This document shows positions 33,552-40,877 of a DNA stretch of 61,073 nucleotides, piece after piece. The DNA lies in IMG/VR virus record IMGVR_UViG_3300022747_000019, positions 1 through 61,073 of that record; one strand, written 5' to 3'. The notes under the pieces were generated by a model. That model had not been told where the DNA came from. It ran no database searches and saw nothing but the letters and a program-made list of their open reading frames with translations. Each line of letters begins with the position of its first letter. The stretch's first letter is position 1. This DNA comes from a virus. Made by a program: the position numbers and the translations under genes.

Positions 33552-33575
33552 GCGCAAAATTGGCAAGCTGGGCTT
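33541..33575 (-). terminator. Terminator after the lysin gene
   Basis: AAGCCCAGCTTGC/GCTTGCTGGGCTT-type stem, then TTTTTGTTTTTT on the minus strand. Confidence 0.88.
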
Positions 33576-33578
33576 TAC

Positions 33579-34034
33579 TTAGGCATAAAATATATGAGAA
33601 CCGATTTGGGCTATAATTTGTTTAGTACGGCTCCAACGTGGTTTAACATAGTCGGCGTGATAATAAAGAGCATTGAAGTTAGGTATATGATTATACCCAT
33701 CTAACACAGACTGTGCCAAGGCTTTAGTTTGTCGCCATGCAGGGCTGTCTTTAATCTTTCTAGGCTTATTTAAAGTCCAAGAAAACTGTGATTTTTCGTA
33801 CACAACACCACAGATGCTAGACTGGAAATGTGTGTCGTGACGCATACGATTAATGGTAACCAATGCTACTGCAATTTGCCCCTTAACTGATTCACCTCGT
33901 GCTTCGTGGTAAATGTTTTCAGCTAAGCAGTTAACATCACGTTCACTAACCTTAAGTGGCACTGCCCTCGGTATTAGTCCCTGGCCCAGTACCATTGGTA
34001 TCACTAGTAGTATTGCTGCTAGTTTTAGTTTCAT
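33579..34034 (-). CDS. Endolysin, SleB-like cell-wall hydrolase
   Basis: 151 aa. Signal-like N-terminus (MKLKLAAILLVIPMVLGQG) followed by a SleB/Hydrolase_2 domain: CLAENIYHEARGESVKGQIAVALVTINR with the catalytic Glu, then FSWTLN and FNALYYHADYVKP. Likely degrades peptidoglycan at lysis. Its first 83 nt overlap the upstream gene in another frame. Confidence 0.85.
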   Translation of the reverse strand: MKLKLAAILLVIPMVLGQGLIPRAVPLKVSERDVNCLAENIYHEARGESVKGQIAVALVTINRMRHDTHFQSSICGVVYEKSQFSWTLNKPRKIKDSPAWRQTKALAQSVLDGYNHIPNFNALYYHADYVKPRWSRTKQIIAQIGSHIFYA

Positions 34035-34278
34035 GATATTCCTTTAGTTCTTGTCTGAGCTGTGCGTTTTCATTATGTAATAGTTGCATTTCCTGTGCAA
34101 GTCTATTAATAGTATGCTGATCCATTTCAACACGTTGAGCTAGATGTTGAAGGGCGCGAGCAGCCTGTAGTGCCGTCCGTGTTGGCGGGCGGATTTCATC
34201 ATAAGAGTTTTCGCCGTTTGTAACACGGTGGCGTTCCCCATTATTTAGGGTTTGTATGAGAATATTTACGTCAGACAT
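33952..34278 (-). CDS. Coiled-coil protein overlapping the lysin gene
   Basis: 108 aa. Central heptads (TINRLAQEMQLLHNENAQLRQELKEY), then a Ser/Thr/Gly/Asn-rich tail encoded by the DNA that also encodes the lysin signal peptide. Could be a lysis regulator; no membrane span. Confidence 0.6.
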   Translation of the reverse strand: MSDVNILIQTLNNGERHRVTNGENSYDEIRPPTRTALQAARALQHLAQRVEMDQHTINRLAQEMQLLHNENAQLRQELKEYHETKTSSNTTSDTNGTGPGTNTEGSAT

Positions 34279-34304
34279 ATTGATTAAAATTTAAATGAGT
34301 TGCT

Positions 34305-34333
34305 ATTATAGCATTTGGGCAATGACAAATCAA
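34305..34333 (-). promoter_or_regulatory. Promoter of the lysis genes
   Basis: Minus strand TTGATT, 17 nt, TGCTATAAT. Confidence 0.75.
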
Positions 34334-34362
34334 GCCAAAATTTCAGGGACAAAAATTTTAGT

Positions 34363-34391
34363 TTGAAAGTAAGAAGCTTTGGTGATATAAT
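34363..34391 (+). promoter_or_regulatory. Divergent promoter, plus strand
   Basis: TTGAAA, 17 nt, TATAAT, starting the right-hand plus-strand genes. Confidence 0.75.
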
Positions 34392-34415
34392 GTGAGGAAC
34401 TGAGGGCTAAAACAT

Positions 34416-34604
34416 ATGTCAAATTCTTACTCGTATACAACGGAATTAGAGCAGCTTATAATGCATACACTGCTACCCGTTTATGAAAGGCATTGTCTAG
34501 AGCACAATATTAAAGAAATGTATAAAGACATTAATCCAGAGTTGTTAAGACAGCTCAGACGTAAGAAACAAGTAGCAGCACTATTTAGACCCAAAGAAAT
34601 TTAA
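34416..34604 (+). CDS. Small basic hypothetical protein, 62 aa
   Basis: MSNSYSYTTELEQLIMHTLLPVYERHCLEHNI..., basic C-terminus (LRQLRRKKQVAALFR). Unknown. Confidence 0.55.
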   Translation: MSNSYSYTTELEQLIMHTLLPVYERHCLEHNIKEMYKDINPELLRQLRRKKQVAALFRPKEI

Positions 34605-34606
34605 AA

Positions 34607-34635
34607 TTGAATTATATTGCTGATAGTAGTATAAT
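34607..34635 (+). promoter_or_regulatory. Promoter before a long leader
   Basis: TTGAAT, 17 nt, TATAAT, about 227 nt upstream of the next start codon. Confidence 0.7.
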
Positions 34636-34861
34636 AGAAAGTTCTCGGGGTGTTTGCCATTGACCTCGAACCGGCAAGTGCTAAGAAACAACTCAATCCG
34701 CTAAATCCAGTATCAAATTTAGGCCTGGCAAGGCTTAGAGGGACAACTGCGATGACGAACATAAAAGCCTGTTGCCACAGGAGTTCAGGGCTGCGCTGCT
34801 CATACCAGTGCAGTTTCTTAAGCATACATTCGTGTGCTTAACAAACTTTAAAAGAATCCTT
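34636..34861 (+). promoter_or_regulatory. Long structured 5' leader
   Basis: TTGCC/GGCAA and CCTGT-tgcc-ACAGG hairpins and a 10-bp hairpin TTAAGCATAC/GTGTGCTTAA 30 nt before the start codon. Not matched to a riboswitch I know. May control the dNTP pyrophosphatase-like gene or be a separate RNA. Confidence 0.45.
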
Positions 34862-35359
34862 ATGCCAAAAATCGAAGAAATTGATACAGCAGTTGCTACA
34901 TTAACACCAGAACAAGAAGATCAGATTAAATCTGCTATGGCAGCTTATAATGTAGATAACTTTAAAGCCGCAATACAAGATTTAGCACCTAAAGCTGGTG
35001 CATTAAAATTTGATACTGATAAACTACCACTTAATCTGCTATCTACTGAAGCAATGAATCAAACAGCCGCTGTGCTTAAGTTTGGTGCTCAAAAGTATGC
35101 AGAACACAATTGGCGTAAAGGTTTTACCTGGAGCCGACCCTTAGCTGCAGCGATGCGACATTTGACCGCATTTAACGACGGTGAAGATAAAGACCCAGAG
35201 TCTGGTCTATCGCACCTAGCCCACGCGGCATGCTGCATTATGTTCCTTTTGGAGTTCGAGAAGACTCATAAAGAATTAGATGACCGATACAAATCCGATG
35301 TACCGCAGACTAGCGCGACACCTAAACAAGACACGAAAAACCCTTACACAGGCCTGTAA
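34862..35359 (+). CDS. dATP/dGTP diphosphohydrolase-like protein
   Basis: 165 aa. LKFDTDKLPLNLLSTEAMNQ, FGAQKYAEHNWRKGFTWSR, AAMRHLTAFNDGEDKDPESG and LAHAACCIMFLLEFE match the phage family annotated as dATP/dGTP diphosphohydrolase. The His/Glu/Asp helices would bind metal. Fits the nucleotide-pool theme. Confidence 0.75.
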   Translation: MPKIEEIDTAVATLTPEQEDQIKSAMAAYNVDNFKAAIQDLAPKAGALKFDTDKLPLNLLSTEAMNQTAAVLKFGAQKYAEHNWRKGFTWSRPLAAAMRHLTAFNDGEDKDPESGLSHLAHAACCIMFLLEFEKTHKELDDRYKSDVPQTSATPKQDTKNPYTGL

Positions 35360-35513
35360 TGAACTAGAGATTGATCTAGATGATGTAGAAGATGAGTTTC
35401 TTCAAGCGTCTATTGATCAATGCTCACACTGTAACATATGGTCTACTGACTTAAAAGATGATGATGACGGCAACTTAGTATGTGCGTTATGCTTTAGGTT
35501 AGTAGGCAAATAA
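35298..35513 (+). CDS. Small zinc-ribbon protein, 71 aa
   Basis: MYRRLARHLNKTRKTLTQACNEL..., then CSHCNIWSTDLKDDDDGNLVCALC, a two-CxxC ribbon. Start 35298 chosen over 35280 to limit overlap; uncertain. Confidence 0.6.
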   Translation: MYRRLARHLNKTRKTLTQACNELEIDLDDVEDEFLQASIDQCSHCNIWSTDLKDDDDGNLVCALCFRLVGK

Positions 35514-35521
35514 TTTTTTAT

Positions 35522-35550
35522 TTGAATTAGTAGTCGATATTTTATATAAT
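35522..35550 (+). promoter_or_regulatory. Promoter with very short leader
   Basis: TTGAAT, 17 nt, TATAAT; the next ATG is 7 nt after the -10 box. Confidence 0.7.
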
Positions 35551-35557
35551 AGAGGCT

Positions 35558-36046
35558 ATGAATATATTTTACTTAGACCGCGACATACAAAAATGTGCTC
35601 AAGCGCATTGTGACAAGCACGTCAATAAAATGATACTAGAAGGCGCGCAGCTACTTGCTAGCGCTCACCATCTTACGAATCCAGAAGCGTCGATGATAAC
35701 CGACATGTATAGACTTACACATAAAAATCATCCTGATGCTATCTGGGTTCGTTCTTCTATTAATCATTATCTTTATCTAATGGATTTAATGGAGGCTCTC
35801 AATGAAGAATGCCAGTACCGATACGAACACTCAAAGATTCATGTATCACTTGCTAAAGTCCAATCCTGGCCTTTCCCAAACTTACCAGATGTTCCATTCA
35901 CTGAGCCACCTAAATGTGTCCATGACGACTGGAAACAAGTCCCAGACACAGTTGAAGCCTACCGACAATACTACAGACGAGACAAAGCAGACATTGTAGG
36001 CTGGACCAAACGACAACCACCAGAGTGGTATTATGTACAGCAATAA
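35558..36046 (+). CDS. Phage conserved protein, often called pyrimidine-dimer DNA glycosylase
   Basis: 162 aa. MNIFYLDRDIQKCAQAHCDKHVNKMILEGAQLLASAHH, LTHKNHPDAIWVRSS and the PPKCVHDDWK and PPEWY motifs match a common phage family carrying that annotation. The enzymatic role is not proven by the sequence. Probably leaderless. Confidence 0.65.
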   Translation: MNIFYLDRDIQKCAQAHCDKHVNKMILEGAQLLASAHHLTNPEASMITDMYRLTHKNHPDAIWVRSSINHYLYLMDLMEALNEECQYRYEHSKIHVSLAKVQSWPFPNLPDVPFTEPPKCVHDDWKQVPDTVEAYRQYYRRDKADIVGWTKRQPPEWYYVQQ

Positions 36047-36512
36047 CTATTTTACTAAAATGAACTCGAACAACCCAAATTTACGCGAATTTAGCGAAGG
36101 CACTAGAAATGCTGCAATCTTTAAAACAAATGCACCTTATAATAACATTTATCAGGGTGCTGCTGATCGCTGGCTGTTTGTGTGTAGTGCTGGCCTCCTT
36201 CGCAGTCCCACTGGCGCTACTATGGCAGCCCAATACGGGATTAATGCACGTAGTTGTGGCAGTAATTTTAACTACGCACTTGTGCCATGCAGTGCGAATC
36301 TTATCAACTGGGCTGATAAGATCATTTTCGTAAATAAAGAGAACCTGTGGCAACTAGAAGAAAACTTCTTAGGTCACAAGGATTTGCTAGATCAGCTTGA
36401 GCGTAAGCAAATTGTGCTTAATATTCCAGACAACTTTGAATACATGGACAAAACGCTACAGCGTATGTTCCGTGAAGAATTGTTCGATGAACACGCTCCA
36501 GTAAGCATCTAA
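36033..36512 (+). CDS. Low-molecular-weight protein-tyrosine-phosphatase-like protein
   Basis: 159 aa. LFVCSAGLLRSPTGATMAAQYG is a P-loop with CxxxxxR, followed by NARSCGSN. The DP general-acid motif is not evident, so activity is uncertain. Overlaps the previous gene by 14 nt and ends 1 nt before tRNA-Arg. Confidence 0.72.
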   Translation: MYSNNYFTKMNSNNPNLREFSEGTRNAAIFKTNAPYNNIYQGAADRWLFVCSAGLLRSPTGATMAAQYGINARSCGSNFNYALVPCSANLINWADKIIFVNKENLWQLEENFLGHKDLLDQLERKQIVLNIPDNFEYMDKTLQRMFREELFDEHAPVSI

Positions 36513-36513
36513 T

Positions 36514-36589
36514 CCGGCGTTGGTCCAATGGATAAGACAAGGGTCTTCTACACCCTCAGATGTGGGTTCGAATCCTGCACGCCGGGCCA
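36514..36589 (+). tRNA. tRNA-Arg (TCT)
   Basis: Acceptor CCGGCGT/ACGCCGG, anticodon loop CTTCTAC, T-loop TTCGAAT, encoded CCA. Reads AGA codons. Confidence 0.93.
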
Positions 36590-36601
36590 GAAAATTCAAA
36601 C

Positions 36602-36631
36602 TTGATATGTTTGTCTGAATCAGCTTATAAT
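36602..36631 (+). promoter_or_regulatory. Promoter
   Basis: TTGATA, 18 nt, TATAAT. Confidence 0.65.
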
Positions 36632-36654
36632 ATAGGCTGATTTGGAGAAATAAT

Positions 36655-36828
36655 ATGGATAAAACAGTATACATTGTAACCAGCATAGAATTGGGTTGGG
36701 ATTGCGTTGTTGGTGTTTTCGAGGATGTAAATCCCGATGAATTGCAAAAATGCTTCCCATCACCTCCCTACGTCATTACAGATACAACTGTGCAATATAA
36801 CCTAGAAGGGTGGGGCGAAGATGAGTGA
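36655..36828 (+). CDS. Small hypothetical protein, 57 aa
   Basis: MDKTVYIVTSIELGWDCVVGVFEDVN..., a beta-rich phage small-protein type. GGAG upstream; overlaps the next gene by 8 nt. Confidence 0.6.
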   Translation: MDKTVYIVTSIELGWDCVVGVFEDVNPDELQKCFPSPPYVITDTTVQYNLEGWGEDE

Positions 36829-37153
36829 TTACACACCAGACGTTTGGGTCGTCCTTGAATTTGACGCTCCTGAATTAGAAACACCTATGCGCAAAGTTTT
36901 TGCTGGTTGGTACGGCGGTTTCGCTGGTAGCAATAGCTGGAAACTTAATAGTGGCATTACTAATGTTCGTATTGACGATGAAGGGCATTACGAGTTTGAT
37001 GGTTATAGTGGCAGTACTTACTACTGCCATTTCAATAACTATCATATGAGTTCGCTGATGCACGATATTCTGGCTAAATGGCTTAAACAAGCTGATGAAC
37101 GTGGTGACACAACCATTAGAATTTTGAATATTGACGAGATTGTTGAAACTTGA
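36821..37153 (+). CDS. Conserved-type phage hypothetical protein, 110 aa
   Basis: FAGWYGGFAGSNSWKLNSGI and YCHFNNYHMSSLMHDILAKW. Looks like a widespread uncharacterised family. Confidence 0.6.
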   Translation: MSDYTPDVWVVLEFDAPELETPMRKVFAGWYGGFAGSNSWKLNSGITNVRIDDEGHYEFDGYSGSTYYCHFNNYHMSSLMHDILAKWLKQADERGDTTIRILNIDEIVET

Positions 37154-37159
37154 TATAAT
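37131..37159 (+). promoter_or_regulatory. Promoter
   Basis: TTGACG, 17 nt, TATAAT, overlapping the end of the upstream gene. Confidence 0.7.
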
Positions 37160-37180
37160 AATGGCTTCTTTGGAGATATT

Positions 37181-37378
37181 ATGGCTGGATATTCTAAACA
37201 ATTTTTGATTGATGCGTTTATGAGTCGGTACATTGAGTGCTCGCTCATTAGTATCGAGCAACTCGAAGCGATGGAATCTATGGCCGATAAATTCTATGAT
37301 GAAGTTGGTCGTGATAAGTTCAGACTTTATGCTAGTCTTGATGCTGAGGCAATCAGGGTCTACAAAAATAAGTGTTGA
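37181..37378 (+). CDS. Hypothetical protein, 65 aa
   Basis: MAGYSKQFLIDAFMSRYIEC..., helical. GGAG site. Its stop overlaps the next -35 box. Confidence 0.55.
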   Translation: MAGYSKQFLIDAFMSRYIECSLISIEQLEAMESMADKFYDEVGRDKFRLYASLDAEAIRVYKNKC

Positions 37379-37403
37379 CGTTGATTGCCAATTTTGATAT
37401 AAT
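37375..37403 (+). promoter_or_regulatory. Main promoter of the tRNA array
   Basis: TTGACG, 17 nt, TATAAT at the head of the RNA region. Confidence 0.75.
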
Positions 37404-37712
37404 ATATGTTCTAATTTGATAAATAGCCCGGTGCCTGCGCTTACCAATTATCCCTTTATGGTAATCAGTCCCGTAAAATGCAGCGTAGTGATGGTGGACT
37501 AACCTGTGGCAGTCTAGACCTGAGGGCGGTCGTCCCAACTGGTATTAACCCAGACAAGACATTATAGTGACACTTTAGGGAGTGTCCCTATATTTTAGTA
37601 TAATTGACGGGAACTTTCTGCCTAACGGTTGGTGGAAAGTATCTCGGTGGTTTTGACGGACTGTGAATATCCATAGCGTCAACTATGGAATATATTGATT
37701 GTACTAAAATAT
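37404..37712 (+). ncRNA. Structured RNA with a 14-bp long stem
   Basis: CCTATATTTTAGTA (37587-37600) pairs perfectly with 37702-37715, enclosing hairpins CTTTC/GAAAG, TTGACG/CGTCAA and CATAG/CTATG. Upstream, GACACT/AGTGTC forms another hairpin. The right arm runs 3 nt into the following tRNA-like gene. No coding potential seen. Confidence 0.5.
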
Positions 37713-37892
37713 AGGTCGGTAGCTTAACAAGGCTAGAGCGCAAATCCGGACTACATACCCCCTGAACGTAGATATGCTGACCCTGTGACCGCCGCAACGG
37801 TACATTCAGAAACAGTTCAGCCTGAATTCGAATACATGGCCACGGGATGTAGAATTAATGAGGTGCAGGTTCGATCCCTGCCTGACCTACCA
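37713..37892 (+). tRNA. Interrupted or degenerate tRNA (180 nt between CCA and 5' end)
   Basis: Acceptor AGGTCGG/CTGACCT, D-arm GCTT/GAGC, T-arm GCAGG-TTCGATC-CCTGC and CCA are intact, but about 115 extra nt lie where the anticodon arm should be and no standard anticodon arm is visible. It is too short for a typical group I intron. Confidence 0.45.
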
Positions 37893-38010
37893 TATTTAAA
37901 TTGACTGATTAGTGTAGTGGCAAACACGCAAGGGCCAACATCGTACGCGATATGGTTGGAATCGCCAGTGTAACGTAGGTTCGAATCCTGCATTAGTCAA
38001 TTTAAATATG
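37891..38010 (+). ncRNA. tRNA-like RNA in a 19-bp stem
   Basis: CATATTTAAATTGACTGAT (37891-37909) pairs with 37992-38010 with one wobble. Inside are a D-arm (GTGT/ACAC) and a T-arm (GTAGG-TTCGAAT-CCTGC), but the anticodon region is replaced by a CCAAC/GTTGG hairpin and no CCA follows. Confidence 0.5.
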
Positions 38011-38092
38011 GGCGTGTGGTGTAATTGGTAGCCACGCTGGTCTTAGAAGCCAGTGCGTAAGCGTGTCAGTTCGAGTCTGACCATGCCCACCA
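38010..38092 (+). tRNA. tRNA-Leu (TAG)
   Basis: Acceptor GGGCGTG/CATGCCC, anticodon arm CTGGT-CTTAGAA-GCCAG, class II variable arm, CCA. Serves the CTA codons frequent in the phage. Confidence 0.93.
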
Positions 38093-38184
38093 TATTTAAG
38101 TGATCTGGCTTGGCCAGCGGCGAGAGACTGTGGCTCCGGTGAATGCCACCTTTTGTGACGCAGTAACAGATTACTTAAATATGG
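38090..38184 (+). ncRNA. Long-stem RNA element
   Basis: CCATATTTAAGTGATCTG, beginning at the CCA of tRNA-Leu, pairs with 38167-38184 (18 bp, one G-U). The loop holds CTGGC/GCCAG and GTGGC/GCCAC hairpins. From 38185 to 38348 there is no gene; GTGACGCA there could pair alternatively with TGCGTCAC near 38261. Confidence 0.5.
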
Positions 38185-38348
38185 GTCAAAACGAAAGATA
38201 CCAACCCGAACTAACACGGGAGAACACAGCCATTTAGCAGAGGACGGGAAAGTCTGCTTTGCGTCACGGATGCTTGACATTCGCAGATATTGGTGAATAA
38301 TGTAATTCTTAAAATGAAGTTAGTACCCATAACTAATTAAAGGTAATT

Positions 38349-38489
38349 ATGAAAGTCTATACTAAATTGAATGGCAAGCTAGCTTGTTGGGATGTAGAGG
38401 CCAATAACTATGGTTTTGCAATTAAACTTGTACGAGACGAGCTAGGTGTAGGACACAAACCAGCAATCCTAGCACTAGTAAAGTATTGA
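38349..38489 (+). CDS. Small hypothetical protein, 46 aa
   Basis: MKVYTKLNGKLACWDVEANN...VGHKPAILALVKY with AAAGG upstream. Unknown. Confidence 0.6.
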   Translation: MKVYTKLNGKLACWDVEANNYGFAIKLVRDELGVGHKPAILALVKY

Positions 38490-38559
38490 TTTCTGACCTT
38501 GCTTCCGCCGACAGGTCTCTATATCGGGGAGATTTCGCACTACTCTAAAAAGTGTATAT

Positions 38560-38638
38560 CCGAGTATAGGAAAGTCTGGCTCAATCCGCCACTTTTGGGA
38601 AGTGGAGATCGAAGGTTCGAATCCTTCTACTCGGACCA
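38560..38638 (+). tRNA. tRNA-Pro (TGG)
   Basis: Acceptor CCGAGTA/TACTCGG, anticodon arm CCACT-TTTGGGA-AGTGG, T-loop TTCGAAT, CCA. Confidence 0.88.
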
Positions 38639-38664
38639 CCTCGACCAAATTTTGATTTGTAAAA

Positions 38665-38693
38665 TTTTTCCACACATGGTATAATATTTATAT
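38665..38693 (+). promoter_or_regulatory. Promoter of the HNH gene
   Basis: Approximate position: TTGTAA, 17 nt, TGGTATAAT (extended -10). Confidence 0.6.
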
Positions 38694-38708
38694 CGGCTGG
38701 GAGATTTT

Positions 38709-39218
38709 ATGAGTAAAAATTTAACTAATAAACTCTTTGATACATTAGAATCAGGAGATTTATTTATATATGTAGATGACTCGCTTGCTATTGCACAAGT
38801 ATTGTCTAAATTGGGTTTTTCCAATAAAGGCCAATATGGGCAAATAGTAAGGCAGTTTCTGCACGATAACGAGATAGACACCTCACATTTTACACCAAAT
38901 GGTAGACCTTTAGTACCAAAAATCAAAAAGATTTGCCCTGTGTGCAATTCTAAGTTCAAAACTGAACCTAGAAAAGAAAGTGAACAGATAACTTGTTCTA
39001 GAAGTTGTAGTAATACCTATTTTAGAACTAAAGATGGTGCTAGTTCTTACCGCGATCGTGCATTAAAGCACTATGGTTGTAAATGCCAAAAATGCGGATT
39101 TAATAATGTACTCGCATTAGAAGTTCATCACATAGACAAGAATAGAGAGAATAATTCTATCGACAATTTAGCAGTTTTATGTGCTAACTGTCATAGGATT
39201 GAACATGGAACCGCCTGA
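38709..39218 (+). CDS. HNH homing-type endonuclease
   Basis: 169 aa. CPVCNSKF...CSRSCSN is a zinc finger; CQKCGFNNVLALEVHHIDKNRENNSIDNLAVLCANCHRIEH is a full HNH domain with HH, N and H. Own promoter, AT-rich codons and position in the tRNA array mark it as a mobile free-standing nuclease. A CCGCCTG/CAGGCGG hairpin follows the stop. Confidence 0.88.
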   Translation: MSKNLTNKLFDTLESGDLFIYVDDSLAIAQVLSKLGFSNKGQYGQIVRQFLHDNEIDTSHFTPNGRPLVPKIKKICPVCNSKFKTEPRKESEQITCSRSCSNTYFRTKDGASSYRDRALKHYGCKCQKCGFNNVLALEVHHIDKNRENNSIDNLAVLCANCHRIEHGTA

Positions 39219-39228
39219 TACAGGCGGA

Positions 39229-39416
39229 CCATTTTAGTTTGTATACTGCTAGAACACCGATTCAGTTGCGGGGCTTTGCATACTTGAGACTCATAGCACC
39301 TAGGAAGGCTTATGGGAGATAGTATGAATCTTGATATAGGTGGGCGTCATAAACCTGGCAAATCAAGATCACATCCTTAGCGGGATGGGCAGTAAACAGT
39401 ATGCAAACTAAAATGG
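39229..39416 (+). ncRNA. Long-stem RNA element, largest of the array
   Basis: CCATTTTAGTTTGTATACTG pairs with 39397-39416 (20 bp, one G-U). The 148-nt interior has nested stems ATCTTGAT/ATCAAGAT, CATACT/AGTATG and CATCC/GGATG. Right arm runs 2 nt into tRNA-Ala. Confidence 0.55.
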
Positions 39417-39489
39417 GCTGATAGTGATAATGGGAGCACAGTGGCTTTGCAAGCCTCGGGCGGGAGTTCGATCCTCCCTCGGTCCACCA
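39415..39489 (+). tRNA. tRNA-Ala (TGC)
   Basis: Acceptor GGGCTGA/TCGGTCC with wobbles, anticodon loop TTTGCAA, T-arm GGGAG-TTCGATC-CTCCC, CCA. Confidence 0.85.
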
Positions 39490-39504
39490 TCTTTAGGAAA
39501 TGAT

Positions 39505-39630
39505 ATGAAAACACGAAAACCTAGGAATCACGTTGCCTTAGCTTTAATGAAGCGTGGCGGCAGTGGTTCACATACAAAATCGCACAAGCAGTTGCGAAGA
39601 AAACTCAACCGAGAAGGTTGGGACGGCTAA
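39505..39630 (+). CDS. Small basic phage protein, 41 aa
   Basis: MKTRKPRNHVALALMKRGGSGSHTKSHKQLRRK...: a short basic protein type found in many phages near tRNAs. AGGAAA site upstream. Possibly nucleic-acid binding. Confidence 0.65.
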   Translation: MKTRKPRNHVALALMKRGGSGSHTKSHKQLRRKLNREGWDG

Positions 39631-39631
39631 T

Positions 39632-39706
39632 GGACGCATAACTTAACGGCTAAAGTATCTGGCTTTTAACCAGGAAATCAGAGTTCGATTCTCTGTGCGT
39701 CTACCA
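39632..39706 (+). tRNA. tRNA-Lys (TTT)
   Basis: Acceptor GGACGCA/TGCGTCT, anticodon arm TCTGG-CTTTTAA-CCAGG, T-loop TTCGATT, CCA. Confidence 0.92.
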
Positions 39707-39785
39707 TATAAAAATACACTAGAATCACTGGTCAAGTCCAGTCAAGTTGTAGTTTAGTGAAAAACGCTAGTGTGTTTCTATATGG
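39704..39785 (+). ncRNA. Long-stem RNA element
   Basis: CCATATAAAAATACACTAG starts at the CCA of tRNA-Lys and pairs with 39767-39785 (18 of 19, incl. one wobble). The start codon of the next gene (39782) lies inside the right arm. Confidence 0.55.
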
Positions 39786-39946
39786 TACAAAACTACACAG
39801 TAGTTCGTGCCCGTGATATGGCAGAACTTATAACAAAAGTTAATGCCCTCATTGCTATGGGATGGCAACCACAAGGCTCTATTGCAGTTGATCCTATTAA
39901 TCATCTGTATTTACAAGCTATGTGGACAGAAATGACGGCCCTATAG
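39782..39946 (+). CDS. DUF1737-like protein
   Basis: 54 aa. YTVVRARDMAELITKVNALIAMGWQPQGSIAVDP matches the DUF1737 pattern (VV...L...VN..I..GW.P.G). Start codon is in the long stem above and the stop lies 10 nt inside the next tRNA. Confidence 0.75.
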   Translation: MVQNYTVVRARDMAELITKVNALIAMGWQPQGSIAVDPINHLYLQAMWTEMTAL

Positions 39947-40028
39947 TTTAACGGTAAAACGGCGGATTTATATCCCGTAAGCAACAGATAATTGGTTCAT
40001 CTGGGTTCGATTCCCGGTGGGGCTACCA
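39937..40028 (+). tRNA. Class II-like tRNA, apparent anticodon TAT (Ile?)
   Basis: Acceptor GGCCCTA/TGGGGCT, anticodon loop TTTATAT, long variable arm CAGAT/ATCTG, T-arm CTGGG-TTCGATT-CCCGG, CCA. A long variable arm is unusual for isoleucine, so isotype is uncertain. Confidence 0.75.
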
Positions 40029-40033
40029 AATAT

Positions 40034-40405
40034 ATGAATACAAAACAAAAAGGTAACGCGGGTATAGGGGCAGCAATAGCTTACTTTACTCGTCAAGGCC
40101 ATAATGTACTAATACCGTTAACAGACAGTCAAGATTATGATTTAATCATAGATATTGACGGGTTTTTAAATAAAGTACAAATTAAATATACTACACAAAA
40201 AGCACCTTCTGGAAATTATTTAATCGCTCTGAGAAGCATTAGTGGTTCTAGCGGTAAAGCTTACAAAACAGTATCTGAAACAGATATTGATTATTTATTT
40301 TGTGTAACTGAAAATAACGATTGTTATTTGTTACCTATTACGGATTTAACAAATAGTAACTGTATTACTATTACTTCCGAATTTAGTAGTAAATATAAAG
40401 TATAA
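40034..40405 (+). CDS. PD-(D/E)XK homing-type endonuclease
   Basis: 123 aa. MNTKQKGNAGIGAAIAYFTRQGHNVLIPLTDSQDYDLIIDIDG then KVQIKYT: the D...xVQxK core of group I intron-type PD-(D/E)XK nucleases. Starts 5 nt after a tRNA CCA, without an obvious ribosome site. AT-rich; likely a selfish gene targeting tRNA DNA. Confidence 0.78.
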   Translation: MNTKQKGNAGIGAAIAYFTRQGHNVLIPLTDSQDYDLIIDIDGFLNKVQIKYTTQKAPSGNYLIALRSISGSSGKAYKTVSETDIDYLFCVTENNDCYLLPITDLTNSNCITITSEFSSKYKV

Positions 40406-40406
40406 T

Positions 40407-40494
40407 GGAACACTGGCCGACCGGTTAAGGCATTTGATTGCTAATCAAACATTCAGTAATGGGTGAGTAGGTTCGATTCCTACGTGTTCCGCCA
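40407..40494 (+). tRNA. tRNA-Ser (GCT)
   Basis: Acceptor GGAACAC/GTGTTCC, anticodon arm TTTGA-TTGCTAA-TCAAA, long variable arm, T-loop TTCGATT, GCCA. Confidence 0.93.
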
Positions 40495-40501
40495 AATTTA
40501 T

Positions 40502-40578
40502 GCAGGGAATAGTGTCAGTGGCAAGCACACTTGTCTGTGAAACAAGAAGTCAGGGATCGAAACCCGTTCTCCTGCCCA
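40502..40578 (+). tRNA. tRNA-His (GTG)
   Basis: Extra G-1 opposite C73 as in genuine tRNA-His, anticodon arm CTTGT-CTGTGAA-ACAAG, CCA. T-loop begins ATCGAAA rather than TTCG. Confidence 0.88.
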
Positions 40579-40585
40579 AAATATT

Positions 40586-40795
40586 ATGAACATTCAAGAA
40601 TTACTAGATAAAGAAGCCAGTTTAGGCAATCGTCGTTATCATGTTATTCAGCAAATCAAAGCAGAGCGTGGTACAGAACCTCCTCGTTGCTGGGGTATGG
40701 ATGACTGTTCAATTCAAATTATGAGTACTTGCCCTTGGCGTATAGATTGTGGTGATTACGAAGCGACTCACTGGCAGGAAAAACAGCCTTGGTAA
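40586..40795 (+). CDS. Small Cys-containing phage protein, 69 aa
   Basis: MNIQELLDKEASLGNRRYH..., then CWGMDDCSIQIMSTCPWRIDCG with four Cys that may bind a metal. Resembles small phage proteins of unknown role. Confidence 0.6.
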   Translation: MNIQELLDKEASLGNRRYHVIQQIKAERGTEPPRCWGMDDCSIQIMSTCPWRIDCGDYEATHWQEKQPW

Positions 40796-40801
40796 GTATA
40801 C

Positions 40802-40877
40802 GCAACTCTAGCTGATGTGGTCATAGCGGCGGTCTGAAGAGCCGTTGAAACAGGTTCGATCCCTGTGGGTTGCACCA
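40802..40877 (+). tRNA. tRNA-Phe (GAA)
   Basis: Acceptor GCAACTC/GGGTTGC, anticodon loop CTGAAGA, T-arm ACAGG-TTCGATC-CCTGT, CCA. Confidence 0.92.

Noticed and set aside
37713-37892. Group I intron in a tRNA
   Set aside because: The insert is only about 115 nt and lacks recognisable P, Q, R, S core elements.
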